Assembly (NCBI RefSeq): GCF_002379095.1
Contig: NZ_NBZV01000042.1
Span: 1-42,659 of the forward strand
From: Polaromonas sp. AER18D-145
Lineage (GTDB): Bacteria; Pseudomonadota; Gammaproteobacteria; Burkholderiales; Burkholderiaceae_C
Direction of reading: 5' to 3'
DNA length: 42,659 bases
Part shown: in pieces, positions 31,673 through 39,760 of the stretch
Layout: each line of letters starts with the position of its first letter
How positions within the stretch are numbered: position 1 is the first letter of the stretch
Notes under the pieces: generated by a model
What the model saw: the letters and a program-made list of their open reading frames with translations, nothing else
Databases searched by the model: none
Told to the model about the DNA's origin: nothing
Position numbers and translations under genes: made by a program

Positions 31673-31700
31673 AAAAAAAAGAGCCCCGCAAGCTCGGGGC
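31673..31700 (-). terminator. Rho-independent terminator between the second Bug gene and xerD
   Basis: GCCCCG (31683-31688) pairs with CGGGGC (31695-31700). The minus strand continues into a T8 run (31673-31680), so it ends transcripts of the Bug gene at 31754. Confidence 0.75.
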
Positions 31701-31753
31701 CGGCGGGGCTGACAGGAAACGTGGACAAGGCGGTCAAACCGCCTGGCCGGCAC

Positions 31754-32728
31754 TTAGTCGAGCGACAGCTTGGAGGTGGTCACCACTTTTTTGTAGACCT
31801 CGTACTCGGCCTTGATCTGGGCCGTGAACTGCTCCGGCGTGTTGCCGACGATGATGGAGCCGGTGTCCTCGATGCGCTTGCGCACCGCCGGGTCCTGCAG
31901 GGCCTTGAGCGTGGCGGCGCTGACCTTGTCGACCACCTCTTTCGGCAGGCCTTTGGGGCCGAGAATGCCGTAATACGCCATTCGGTTGACCGGCTCGAGG
32001 CCGACTTCCTTGAAGGTCGGCACATCCGGCAGGACCGCCAGACGCTGCGGCGCGGCCACCACGATCGGGATCAGGCGTTTTTGCTGGATGAAGGGCAGTG
32101 CCGAGGGGATGTTGTCGAAAATGATCTGCACCTGGCCGGCCACCGTGTCGTTCAGGGCCGGGCCCGCGCCGCGGTAGGGAATGTGCGTGATGAAGGCACC
32201 GCTCAGGCTTTTGAACAGCTCGGTCTGCAGGTGGCCGATGCCGCCGGTGCCGGACGAGGCGTAGGAGTACTTGCCGGGGTTCTTCTTGATCTCGGCAATG
32301 AACTCCTTGTAGTTGCGCGCCGGAAAGCTCGGGTGCACCGCGATGATGTTGGGCGTGGCCGCAATGTTGATGATGGGCGTGAAGTCCGTCAGCGGGTTGT
32401 ACGGAATCTTGGTGTTGATGGCCGGGTTGGCCGCCGTGGTGGACACCGTCGCCATGCCCAGCGAATAGCCGTCCGGCACGGAACGCACGGTTTCCAGGGC
32501 GCCGACCACGCCGCCGCCACCGGCCTTGTTCTCGACGATCACGCTTTGCCCCAGGGCCTTGCCCAGCGGCTCGGCGATCACGCGCGCGACGATGTCGGTG
32601 GTGCCGCCCGGTGCAAAAGGCACCTGCAGCTTGACGACCTTGTTCGGGTAGGACTGGGCCAGGGCAGAACCTGCCGCGGCCGTGGCCAGCGTCAGTGCAG
32701 AAAGGGTGAGCAGATAGCGACGTTGCAT
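31754..32728 (-). CDS. Bug/TctC-family solute-binding protein
   Basis: The 324-residue periplasmic receptor has a signal peptide ending GSALAQ, then YPNKVVKLQVPFAPGGTTDIV and VIVENKAGGGGVVG, and the C-terminal EYEVYKKVV. It is the second Bug protein in the window and likewise has no transporter genes beside it. Its ligand is unknown. It has its own terminator and is divergent from an AEC transporter, with a possible operator (32743-32768) between. Confidence 0.9.
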   Translation of the reverse strand: MQRRYLLTLSALTLATAAAGSALAQSYPNKVVKLQVPFAPGGTTDIVARVIAEPLGKALGQSVIVENKAGGGGVVGALETVRSVPDGYSLGMATVSTTAANPAINTKIPYNPLTDFTPIINIAATPNIIAVHPSFPARNYKEFIAEIKKNPGKYSYASSGTGGIGHLQTELFKSLSGAFITHIPYRGAGPALNDTVAGQVQIIFDNIPSALPFIQQKRLIPIVVAAPQRLAVLPDVPTFKEVGLEPVNRMAYYGILGPKGLPKEVVDKVSAATLKALQDPAVRKRIEDTGSIIVGNTPEQFTAQIKAEYEVYKKVVTTSKLSLD

Positions 32729-32742
32729 AACGATTTTCCTTG

Positions 32743-32768
32743 CGATAGAAAGTGAACAACCTCTATCG
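32743..32768. promoter_or_regulatory. Inverted repeat in the Bug/AEC divergent region
   Basis: CGATAG (32743-32748) and CTATCG (32763-32768) are perfectly inverted around 14 bp, centred 28 bp before the Bug gene start. A possible operator for an unknown regulator. Confidence 0.3.
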
Positions 32769-32855
32769 TAAACGCAAGCACCGTGCCACCTTGTTGTGGA
32801 ATACGCATAAGGGCAATCCCTAGGCTTTGCGCCTATTGCGGTTATTCTTGCCGGG

Positions 32856-33761
32856 GTGAATTACGCCCAACTTCTGTTCCCGGACTTCTCCCTGATTCTC
32901 TGCGGCTACCTGGTGTGCCGTTACACCGCCCTCAACCGCACGGTGTGGCAGCAGGTGGAAAGCCTGGTGTATTACTTCCTGTTTCCGGTCCTGCTGTTCC
33001 AGTCCATCGTCAAAAGCCCGCTGGACCTGGGCGCGGCCTCCAGCCTGATTGCGGCCGGCCTCAGCATGGGGGTGCTCGGCATTGCGCTGGCTTACTCGCT
33101 GCCGCACCTGCCCTGGCTGGGGTCGCACATTGACCGGCGGGAGCACGCGGCCAGCGCGCAGGTGGCTTTCCGCTTCAACTCCTTCATCGGGCTGGCGCTG
33201 GCCGAACGGCTGGCCGGTGCCGAAGGCCTGCTCCTGATTGCCGTGCTGATCGGCGTCTGCGTGCCGCTGTTCAATGTCGGCGCGGTCTGGCCGATGGCGC
33301 GCCACGCCAACAGCGGTTTCCTCGGTGCGCTGGTGCGCAACCCGCTGATCATCGCCACCGCCACCGGCCTGGCCGCCAACCTCGCGGGTTTCCAGATCCC
33401 GGTCTGGCTGGAGCCCACCGTGACCCGCATTGGTGCGGCCTCGCTGGCGCTGGGCCTGATGGCTGCCGGCGCCGGCATGCAGTTCGGCCAGCTGGCCAAA
33501 GCCAAAACCCTGGCGGTGGCGCTGCTGGCCATCCGCCACCTGCTGATTCCGCTGCTTGCGCTGGGTCTGTCCTGGGTGTTTCGCCTGTCGCCGGTGCAGA
33601 CCACCGTGCTGCTGGCGTTTTCGGCCCTGCCCACCGCCTCGAGTTGTTACGTGCTGGCGGCGCGCATGGGCTACGACGGCGCCTACGTGGCGGGCCTGGT
33701 CACCTTGTCGACCCTGCTCGGCATGTTCAGCCTGCCGTTTGCGCTGGGCGTGCTCCGCTGA
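32856..33761 (+). CDS. AEC family transporter
   Basis: The 301-residue inner-membrane protein is of the auxin-efflux-carrier/malate-permease family, with about ten helices (for example VWQQVESLVYYFLFPVLLF near the start and GAASLALGLMAAGAGM in the middle). Bacterial members export or import organic acids; the substrate is unknown. The start is GTG 32856, with TATTCT 7 bases upstream and no Shine-Dalgarno. Repeat R5 begins three bases after its stop. Confidence 0.85.
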   Translation: MNYAQLLFPDFSLILCGYLVCRYTALNRTVWQQVESLVYYFLFPVLLFQSIVKSPLDLGAASSLIAAGLSMGVLGIALAYSLPHLPWLGSHIDRREHAASAQVAFRFNSFIGLALAERLAGAEGLLLIAVLIGVCVPLFNVGAVWPMARHANSGFLGALVRNPLIIATATGLAANLAGFQIPVWLEPTVTRIGAASLALGLMAAGAGMQFGQLAKAKTLAVALLAIRHLLIPLLALGLSWVFRLSPVQTTVLLAFSALPTASSCYVLAARMGYDGAYVAGLVTLSTLLGMFSLPFALGVLR

Positions 33762-33764
33762 AAT

Positions 33765-33988
33765 AGGGCCCCCACGTTCGCTCACTGCGTGTAGCTCTCT
33801 GCCCCCCGGGGGGGGCGCTGCGCCTGCGGCCCGGCTAAGCCGGTTCCGCGGCCCCTGCTTGAATGGGAAATTCTTCGAGACGCACACTTCTGATCCGATC
33901 GTCCTGAGCCTGTCGAAGGATGCCCCCGAGGAGGCCGCTGCGCCTGCGGCCCGGCAAAGCCGGTTCCGCGGCCCCTGCTTGAAGGGGA
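33765..33988 (+). repeat. Stop-codon-associated dispersed repeat R5, with duplicated tail
   Basis: The AGGGCCCCCACGTTCGCTCA head starts three bases after the AEC stop. The tail (GCTGCGCCTGCGGCCCGGC, AAGCCGGTTCCGCGGCCCC, TGCTTGAA) occurs twice, ending near 33862 and 33982. Between the copies lies GTCCTGAGCCTGTCGAAGGA (33901-33920), a separate repeat I recognise from many proteobacteria. Confidence 0.75.
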
Positions 33989-34016
33989 GAGTCCGGCATC
34001 GCCTCCCGACGTCCGC

Positions 34017-34856
34017 TTACTGGCGCGCGGCGTTTGGAAAGAACAGCTGCTCCCCGCCTATCTTGTAGCTGGCAATCGCCGCCTGGCCGGCCGGCGAAAT
34101 CACCCAGTCCACGAATTTCTGCGCCTCGGCCACCTTGACTTTCGGGTGTTTGGCGGGGTTGACCACCATCACGCCGTACTGGTTGAACAGGCGTGTATCA
34201 CCTTCCACCAGCACCGCCAGATCCGCGCGGTTCTTGAACGCCAGCCAGGTGCCGCGGTCCGCCATCACGTAGGCGCCCGCGCTGGCGGCGATGTTCAGCG
34301 CCGGGCCCATCCCGCAGCCGCAGGCCTTGTAGCCGGCAAACTGCGGGTTGTCGACGCCGGCATTTTTCCAGTAACGCAACTCGGCGGCATGGGTGCCGCT
34401 CTTGTCACCGCGCGAGACGAAACTCGCGTTGGTCGCGCTGATTTTTTTCAGGGCTTCGACAATGTCCTTGCCCCTGGTTTTTGCCGGGTCGGCGGCCGGG
34501 CCGATCAGCACGAAGTCGTTGTACATCACCGGGTAGCGTTTGATCGCATAACCCTCGGCAACAACTTTTTCCTCGGCCGCCTGGTCGTGCACAAACAGCA
34601 CGTCGGCATCGCCGCGGCGGCCCATGTCGATGGCCTGGCCGGTGCCCAGGGCCACCACCTTGACGTCGATGCCGCTGGCCTGCTTGAAAGCCGGCAGCAG
34701 CGTGCCGAACAGGCCCGACTGCTCGGTCGAGGTCGTCGAGGCCATCACGATGGTGTTTTGCTGCGCTATGGAAACAGTAGCTGCCAGCGCAATAGAGACA
34801 AAGGCCACGGCCCGAAAACACTTGAACATCCGGGACAGGGCGGGGGTGGGATTCAT
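34017..34856 (-). CDS. tupA: Tungstate ABC transporter substrate-binding protein
   Basis: The 279-residue periplasmic protein is of the TupA/PstS-like family: after the signal peptide comes ASTTSTEQSGLFGTLLP, the oxyanion-binding TTST loop, then VVALGTGQAIDMGRRGDADV and YPVMYNDFVLIGP. It captures tungstate (or molybdate) for the TupBC transporter. Its ATG overlaps the tupC stop. The signal peptide core (about residues 15-31) is encoded by a short repeat copy (34765-34815). Confidence 0.92.
   Translation of the reverse strand: MNPTPALSRMFKCFRAVAFVSIALAATVSIAQQNTIVMASTTSTEQSGLFGTLLPAFKQASGIDVKVVALGTGQAIDMGRRGDADVLFVHDQAAEEKVVAEGYAIKRYPVMYNDFVLIGPAADPAKTRGKDIVEALKKISATNASFVSRGDKSGTHAAELRYWKNAGVDNPQFAGYKACGCGMGPALNIAASAGAYVMADRGTWLAFKNRADLAVLVEGDTRLFNQYGVMVVNPAKHPKVKVAEAQKFVDWVISPAGQAAIASYKIGGEQLFFPNAARQ
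34765..34815 (+). repeat. Short dispersed repeat, copy h, inside tupA
   Basis: GCTATGGAAACAGTAGCTGCCAGCGCAA, matching the head of copy d (19002) at 18 of the first 19 bases by eye; the tail is diverged. Read on the minus strand it encodes VSIALAATVSIA, the hydrophobic core of the TupA signal peptide. Confidence 0.5.
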
Positions 34857-35542
34857 ACAAGTTCTCCTTTGACAAACATCTCGGCTTCCAGCGGCAAGGG
34901 ACCGTTGAAAAAATCATGGGTGGGCCGGTCGGCCAGCAGGCGACCGTGCTCGAGGTAGATCACGCGGCTGGCCAGGCGTTTGACCTGACCCAGGTTGTGG
35001 CTGCTGAACACCAGCGTCATGCCGGCATCGGAAAACTCGGTCATCAGCGCCTCCACGTCGCGTTTGGCGCCAGGGTCCAGGCTGGCGGTGGGCTCGTCGA
35101 GCAGCAGGACCTGGGGCTGCAAGGCCCAGGCGCGCGCCAGCGCCAGTCGCTGCTGCTGCCCGCCTGACAGGGCCTTGGCATTGCGGTGGGCAACGCCCGC
35201 CAGCCCGACACGCGCGAGCGCCTGCAGCGCCTGGGTCTGGGCGTTTTTCCAGGGCACGGCCTTGAGCCACAGGCCCAGCGCCACGTTGTTCAGGGCACTG
35301 GCACGCAGCATGTAGGGCCGCTGGAACAACATGGCCTGGCGCGCCGATGCGTCTGAAGACAGCGTGCCGCGCGTCGGCCGGACCAGTCCATGCAGGGTTC
35401 TGAGCAGCGTGCTTTTGCCGCTGCCGTTGGCACCCACCAGGGCCACCCGTTCACCGGCGTGAATGCTGAGCGCGCACCCGGCCAGCGCGCGGGTCTGGCC
35501 GAAGTGCACGTCCACCGCTTTGAGTTCGAACAGCGCGCTCAT
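34853..35542 (-). CDS. tupC: Tungstate ABC transporter ATP-binding protein
   Basis: The 229-residue ABC ATPase energises tungstate uptake: Walker A GANGSGKST, signature LSGGQQQRLALARA, Walker B VLLLDEPTASLD and the switch histidine in FSSHNLGQ. Its start overlaps the tupB stop and its stop overlaps tupA (four bases each), so tupB-tupC-tupA are translationally coupled. Confidence 0.93.
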   Translation of the reverse strand: MSALFELKAVDVHFGQTRALAGCALSIHAGERVALVGANGSGKSTLLRTLHGLVRPTRGTLSSDASARQAMLFQRPYMLRASALNNVALGLWLKAVPWKNAQTQALQALARVGLAGVAHRNAKALSGGQQQRLALARAWALQPQVLLLDEPTASLDPGAKRDVEALMTEFSDAGMTLVFSSHNLGQVKRLASRVIYLEHGRLLADRPTHDFFNGPLPLEAEMFVKGELV

Positions 35543-36297
35543 GATTTGACGGCGCCGGTCTCGGGCACCAGCAGCTGGGCCGTCTCGGGCAGGCCGTCAT
35601 CGAGGCGCTCGCGCCAGCGCCGCAGCAGCGCGATCAGCACGTTGAGCAGCAGCACCACGGCCAGCAGCAGCAGGCCCAGCGCCAGGGCCAGCGGCAGGTC
35701 GCCCTTGCTGGTCTCCAGCGCAATCGCGGTGGTCATGACGCGCGTGAAGCCGTCGATGTTGCCGCCCACCACCATCACCGCGCCGACCTCCGAGATGGCG
35801 CGGCCGAAGGAGGCAATCAGCACGGTCAGCAGCGCATAACGCTCGTCCCACAGCAGCAGCAGGCTGCGCATGCCCTTGCCCGCGCCTAGCGACTCGAACT
35901 GCTCGCCATGCAGGCGGTCGGCATCTTCGATGGTCTGGCGCACCAGCGCCGTCACCACCGGCAGCACCAGCACGGCCTGCGCCAGCACCATGGCCTGAAA
36001 CGAAAACAGCCAGCCGAGAAAGCCCAGCGGGCCGGACCGCGACAGCAGCAGGTACACCACCAGCCCGACCACCACCGACGGCAGGGCCAGCAACGTGTTG
36101 AGCACGGTCAGGACGATGCCGCGGCCGCGAAAACGCGCGACGCCCAGCCAAGCGCCGAGCAGCAGCCCGGCGCTGCAGGCGATCGCACAGGCACAGGCGC
36201 TGACAGCCAGCGACCGGAGCACGATGCTCGCCAGCAGGGGATCCAGGGAAACGATGAGCGAGAACGCCGTGCCGACGCTGTCCGAGAAAGTGTTCAT
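35539..36297 (-). CDS. tupB: Tungstate ABC transporter permease
   Basis: The 252-residue inner-membrane permease has about five to six helices and the ABC coupling-helix region EQFESLGAGKGMRSLLLLWD, followed by ASFGRAISEVGAVMVVGGN. It is the first gene of tupBCA. The upstream region shared with the divergent regulator carries nested dyads that may be its control site. Confidence 0.92.
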   Translation of the reverse strand: MNTFSDSVGTAFSLIVSLDPLLASIVLRSLAVSACACAIACSAGLLLGAWLGVARFRGRGIVLTVLNTLLALPSVVVGLVVYLLLSRSGPLGFLGWLFSFQAMVLAQAVLVLPVVTALVRQTIEDADRLHGEQFESLGAGKGMRSLLLLWDERYALLTVLIASFGRAISEVGAVMVVGGNIDGFTRVMTTAIALETSKGDLPLALALGLLLLAVVLLLNVLIALLRRWRERLDDGLPETAQLLVPETGAVKS

Positions 36298-36312
36298 GCA
36301 AAAGAAAAGTTG

Positions 36313-36347
36313 TGACCTTATCGTAGAAGCGATGGCCGCGGGTCACC
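36313..36347. promoter_or_regulatory. Nested dyads between tupB and its regulator
   Basis: GTGACC (36313-36318) and GGTCAC (36342-36347) form an inverted repeat with centres 29 bp apart, about three helical turns. ATCG...CGAT (36321-36334) is nested inside. On the minus strand the interval holds a TACGAT -10-like sequence for tupB. It does not match the classical ModE box. Operator function is inferred. Confidence 0.4.
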
Positions 36348-36434
36348 ATCGGGAATCACGAGCTATGAAGCCGATTGCATAAGGAAGACGCGCCCGGCCT
36401 TGCGCCCATAATCAGCACACCTTCCTGCCACCCC

Positions 36435-37544
36435 ATGCACAAAGTCGAACTTTCCTACCTGCTGACGCCCGAGCGCAGCAAGGGCACGCTGATCCGCAAT
36501 CCGCTGATGGACCTGCTGCATGCCGTGCGTGAACAGGGCTCCATTTCGAACGCCGCGCGCGCCCTCGATCTGTCCTACCGCCATGTCTGGGGGGCGCTGA
36601 AGAAGTGGGAGCTGACATTGGAGCGGCCGCTGATCGTCTGGGACAAGGGTCAACGCGCCCAGCTCACCGAGTTTGGTGAAAAGCTGCTGTGGGCCGAGCG
36701 CCAGGCCCAGGCCAGGCTGGCGCCGCAGATCGAAGCGCTGCGCGGCGACATCGAACGGGCCTTCTCCACCGCCTTTGATGATGAGGCCCACGTGCTCACG
36801 CTGTATGCCAGCCACGACACCGCACTGAGCGCACTGCGCGAACAGACCAGTGCGCGCGGCCTGCACCTGGACATCCGTTTCATGGGCAGCGTGGACGCGA
36901 TTGCGGCGCTCAACGCCGGTCGTTGCATGATGGCCGGCTTTCACACCCTGGAGCAGCCAGACAGCAAGTCGGTGGCGGCGCTGACTTACCGCAGCCTGCT
37001 CAAGCCCGGCCAGCACAAGCTGATCGGTTTCGCGCATCGCCAGCAGGGCCTGATGGTGGCGAAGAACAACCCACTGGCCATCAACGGCATCGCCGATTTG
37101 AAACGGCCGGGCATCCGTTATGTCAACCGCGCAGTGGGTACCGGCACGCGGGTGCTGCTCGACGAGCTGCTGGCGCAGGCCGGCCTGAACGCGGACGGCA
37201 TTGAAGGCTACAACACGCAGGAGCCCTCCCACGGCGCGGTCGCGCAGGCCATCGCCAGCGGCGCCGCCGATGCCGGCCTGGGCATCGAGGCCGCAGCGCG
37301 CGAAAAAGACCTCGGTTTTGTGCCGCTGGTCCAGGAGCGTTACCACCTGGTCTGCCTGAAGTCCGAACTGCCGCAGCCACAGGTACAGGCCCTGCTCAGG
37401 GAGTTGCAGAGCAGCGACTGGCAGACGACGCTGGCCGGACTGCCCGGCTACAGCGGCGACCATGCGCAGAGCGGCAAGGTGCTGTCGCTGCGGGCGATGT
37501 TGCCTTGGTGGAATTACCGGAAAGCCAAGACTTCCCACTCTTGA
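36435..37544 (+). CDS. ModE-like regulator with periplasmic-binding-protein-like sensor domain
   Basis: The 369-residue cytosolic protein has an N-terminal ModE/LysR-type winged helix (GSISNAARALDLSYRHVWGALK) and a C-terminal oxyanion-binding domain of the COG1910 type (INGIADLKRPGIRYVNRAVG, GAADAGLGIEAAA). This architecture is used for molybdate or tungstate sensing. Its divergent position next to tupBCA suggests it controls tungstate uptake. ATG 36435 gives the expected start MHKVELSYLL. Confidence 0.88.
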   Translation: MHKVELSYLLTPERSKGTLIRNPLMDLLHAVREQGSISNAARALDLSYRHVWGALKKWELTLERPLIVWDKGQRAQLTEFGEKLLWAERQAQARLAPQIEALRGDIERAFSTAFDDEAHVLTLYASHDTALSALREQTSARGLHLDIRFMGSVDAIAALNAGRCMMAGFHTLEQPDSKSVAALTYRSLLKPGQHKLIGFAHRQQGLMVAKNNPLAINGIADLKRPGIRYVNRAVGTGTRVLLDELLAQAGLNADGIEGYNTQEPSHGAVAQAIASGAADAGLGIEAAAREKDLGFVPLVQERYHLVCLKSELPQPQVQALLRELQSSDWQTTLAGLPGYSGDHAQSGKVLSLRAMLPWWNYRKAKTSHS

Positions 37545-37586
37545 GGGTGATTTTTGGCTCCATCCCTTGATGGTCGGGCTTAGAAT

Positions 37587-37603
37587 GCTATTTAATTCAT
37601 AGC
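37587..37603 (+). repeat. Short GCTAT/ATAGC palindrome, copy i
   Basis: GCTAT, seven bases TTAATTC, ATAGC; only the palindromic head of the family, 42 bp after the regulator stop. Confidence 0.5.
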
Positions 37604-37634
37604 AATCACTGAGGCACCTCCAACGTGGAGGGAC

Positions 37635-38012
37635 GCCAACAAGCCGGGTCTCGCCCCGGCGGGCGACTTACTTTTCTTTGCTTCGCCAAAGAAACCTAAG
37701 GAAAAGAAAGGCGACCCGATGGTCTGGGACCCTTCGCTTCGCTACGGGCACCCTGCGGTGCTCGACAAAAGCGGGGTCTCGCTCGAACTCGGCTTCGCCT
37801 CAGACAATCGCGATCCCTGATCCGCTTTTGCCTGCGCTCCTCGGCCCAGCCCGACGGGTGGAGGAAGAGAAATCCAATGCGGATGCGGGGAGACCTGACG
37901 CGCGAAGCGCGTCAGGTCGGACTCAACAGACTGTCATTCATGCACGCGGACGCAGCACACACGGCCAAATGAAGTCCCCCTCCATCGCCCAGCGGGGCGA
38001 GGGAGGGGTTAG
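37635..38012 (+). repeat. ~380-bp dispersed structured repeat, copy 2
   Basis: Inverted relative to copy 1 (1-383) and alignable throughout. It has a 12-bp perfect hairpin (37892-37903 with 37907-37918, loop GAA) at the position of the copy-1 hairpin. It runs from GCCAACAAGCCGGG to GCGAGGGAGGGGTT. Confidence 0.8.
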
Positions 38013-38096
38013 GGGTGGGAGTGGGAGTGGGGAGTCGCTCCTACTGCCAGTAGCAAGCCACAAGCGCAGCGTGATGCCGGATTCAACAAGAAATAC

Positions 38097-38146
38097 GCCT
38101 CCAGCCCTTACCCAGAAAGCGCCGACAGCTATCAAACATATAGCAC
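38097..38146 (-). repeat. Short dispersed repeat, copy j
   Basis: Full-length member: GCCTCCAGCCCTTACCCAG, then AAGCGCCGACA, then GCTAT (38128-38132), seven bases, ATAGC (38140-38144). It touches the senA stop codon. Confidence 0.75.
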
Positions 38147-39444
38147 TACAAGGCGCAGGACCGAAACCCACAGAAGATATCGTCCCGCTCGGGCCGGTAG
38201 AAGTTACGGTACTTCGGGGATTTCATGCGGGCGCGGGTCGCAAAAGAACCGCCGCGCAGCACCTTGTGCGTGCCGAACCAGGGCTGCGAATAATCGGCAT
38301 AGGGGCCGGGCACAAAACCCGGGTAGGGCCGGAAGGTGCTGCCCATCCACTCCCACACATCACCCCAGCGAAACCCGCGCCGCGCGGCCGTGTGCGCCGC
38401 CACTTCCCATTCGACCTCGGCCGGCAGGCGGCGCCCGGCCCAGCGGCACCAGGCGTCGGCTTCCCACCAGCTCATGTGCATGGCCGGCTGGTTGGCCAGC
38501 ATGCGCATCGGCTTGCCAAAGCGGGTCTGCATCACCGCGCCGCTGGCCACACCGATCTGCTCGACATAACGCGGGCCGCGCCGTCCTTCACGGGTCGCCG
38601 TGGCCTGCAGCCAGTCCCAGCCTTCGCTCTGCCAGAACTCGGGCTGGTCGTAGCCGCCGTCATCGACAAATTCGACGAACTGCGCCCAACTCACCGGCTG
38701 GGCGTCGATCTCGAACTCGGGCACGCTGACCGTGTGCTGGGCCAGCTCGTTGTCGAACACGAATCCCGGCGCCGCGGCGCTGCCGAGCGTCCAGACGGTG
38801 GCCGGCACCAGCAAGGGCTCGCGCAGGGTCATGGTGAGTGGCATGAAGGCCTGCAGCAGCGCCTTGTCCAGGCCCAGGCTCAATGTCTGCGCGGTGTAGC
38901 TCAGGGCTTCGCCATGCATGTCCTCGTGGAACAGGCAGAGGCGGAAAAAATAGAGCGCATCATCGTCCTCCCCGGTTTTCTCCAGCAGCTCCAGCGTGCT
39001 TTCCAGCGTGTCGAGCAAATAGGCACGGCAACTCGCGACCGGGGGAAGATCCAGTGTCCAGCGCTGGTGGTGCGGCACGTTGGCCGAGTCCCACCAGCGG
39101 TCGGCGCCCGGTTCGATGGAGGCCAGCCGCGCATGCGCGGGCTCGCAGCGGTCACCCCGGGCGCGCTGCATGTTGCGCCCGATCCACCACTCCTGAAACC
39201 AGCCGATATGCCCGAGCTCCCACAGCGGAGGATTGAGGACCGTCAACTCGGGCACCGCAAAATTGACGGACTCCAGCGCCTGCTGGTACTGGCCAAACAG
39301 GTGCAAGGTATGGTTGCGCGCATCCATCAGGGCCAGCGACAGGGCATCCCGTCCGGCGCTGCGCATCAAGGGCGAGTCAATCAGGCCGGCTGCGTGGGCA
39401 GCAGACAAATGGGGTGATGAAGGGGGTAGCGGATCTGAAGCCAA
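38146..39444 (-). CDS. senA: Selenoneine synthase-like enzyme (EgtB/SUMF1 family)
   Basis: The 432-residue protein has a DinB-type iron domain plus an FGE/sulfatase-modifying domain, the EgtB architecture. Iron ligands: His79 in LGHIGW and HEDMHGE (173-179, H-X3-H-X-E). The C-terminal half has VWEWMGS, VLRGGSFATR and the final FCGFRSC. EgtB joins cysteine to hercynine; the SenA branch uses a selenosugar and makes selenoneine. I call SenA because the SenB-type gene lies at 41601, but EgtB activity is possible. TTG 39444 is preferred because of AGGA 8 bases upstream; ATG 39366 is the alternative and would trim the N-terminus. It is divergent from the inserted gene. Confidence 0.72.
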   Translation of the reverse strand: MASDPLPPSSPHLSAAHAAGLIDSPLMRSAGRDALSLALMDARNHTLHLFGQYQQALESVNFAVPELTVLNPPLWELGHIGWFQEWWIGRNMQRARGDRCEPAHARLASIEPGADRWWDSANVPHHQRWTLDLPPVASCRAYLLDTLESTLELLEKTGEDDDALYFFRLCLFHEDMHGEALSYTAQTLSLGLDKALLQAFMPLTMTLREPLLVPATVWTLGSAAAPGFVFDNELAQHTVSVPEFEIDAQPVSWAQFVEFVDDGGYDQPEFWQSEGWDWLQATATREGRRGPRYVEQIGVASGAVMQTRFGKPMRMLANQPAMHMSWWEADAWCRWAGRRLPAEVEWEVAAHTAARRGFRWGDVWEWMGSTFRPYPGFVPGPYADYSQPWFGTHKVLRGGSFATRARMKSPKYRNFYRPERDDIFCGFRSCAL

Positions 39445-39760
39445 AACCGTCGTCCTGGTAAGCCGGCTGCAGCATGCCAACCCTGGCAAGCGGCGCACCG
39501 CGCATGGGGGAACCCAGAATAGCAGACCTGCGACTGCCCGGGACAGCGGCGAGCGGCCTGCGCCGCCGGTGAAAATCCGGCCGGAGAGGCCCTGGCCTCC
39601 ACCAGTCAAGCGCTTTTTCCGACCGGTCGTCACCCCGCCCATCACCGGTTCGGCACAGTCGGGATAGACTTCGATGGTTTTTCTATCAAGGCAAGGCCGC
39701 TTGCCGGGTTCCTCCTTTGCCTTCGCGTGTGAATCAGATCCATCAACCGGTCCGCCATTT
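39445..39760. other. Divergent intergenic region, senA / truncated PilL-like gene
   Basis: 316 bp without a convincing gene. It must hold the senA promoter on the minus strand; GCTATTCTGG contains a TATTCT -10 candidate about 80 bp before the TTG but with no clear -35. GACCGGTC-like dyads occur near 39624. No riboswitch was recognised. Confidence 0.4.

Larger units (their letters stand above)
37545..38145. other. 600-bp gene-free region rich in repeats
   Basis: It lies between the convergent regulator and senA genes and contains short repeat copies i and j and the second copy of the long structured repeat. No coding sequence with family resemblance is seen. Confidence 0.7.

Noticed and set aside
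31734..32759. A second minus-strand frame across the Bug gene at 31754
   Set aside because: It is a shifted-frame shadow rich in Arg, Gly and His; the 31754-32728 frame has the signal peptide and family motifs.
37678..39417. A 579-codon open frame opposite senA
   Set aside because: It begins in the structured repeat and runs antisense to the EgtB/SenA motifs.
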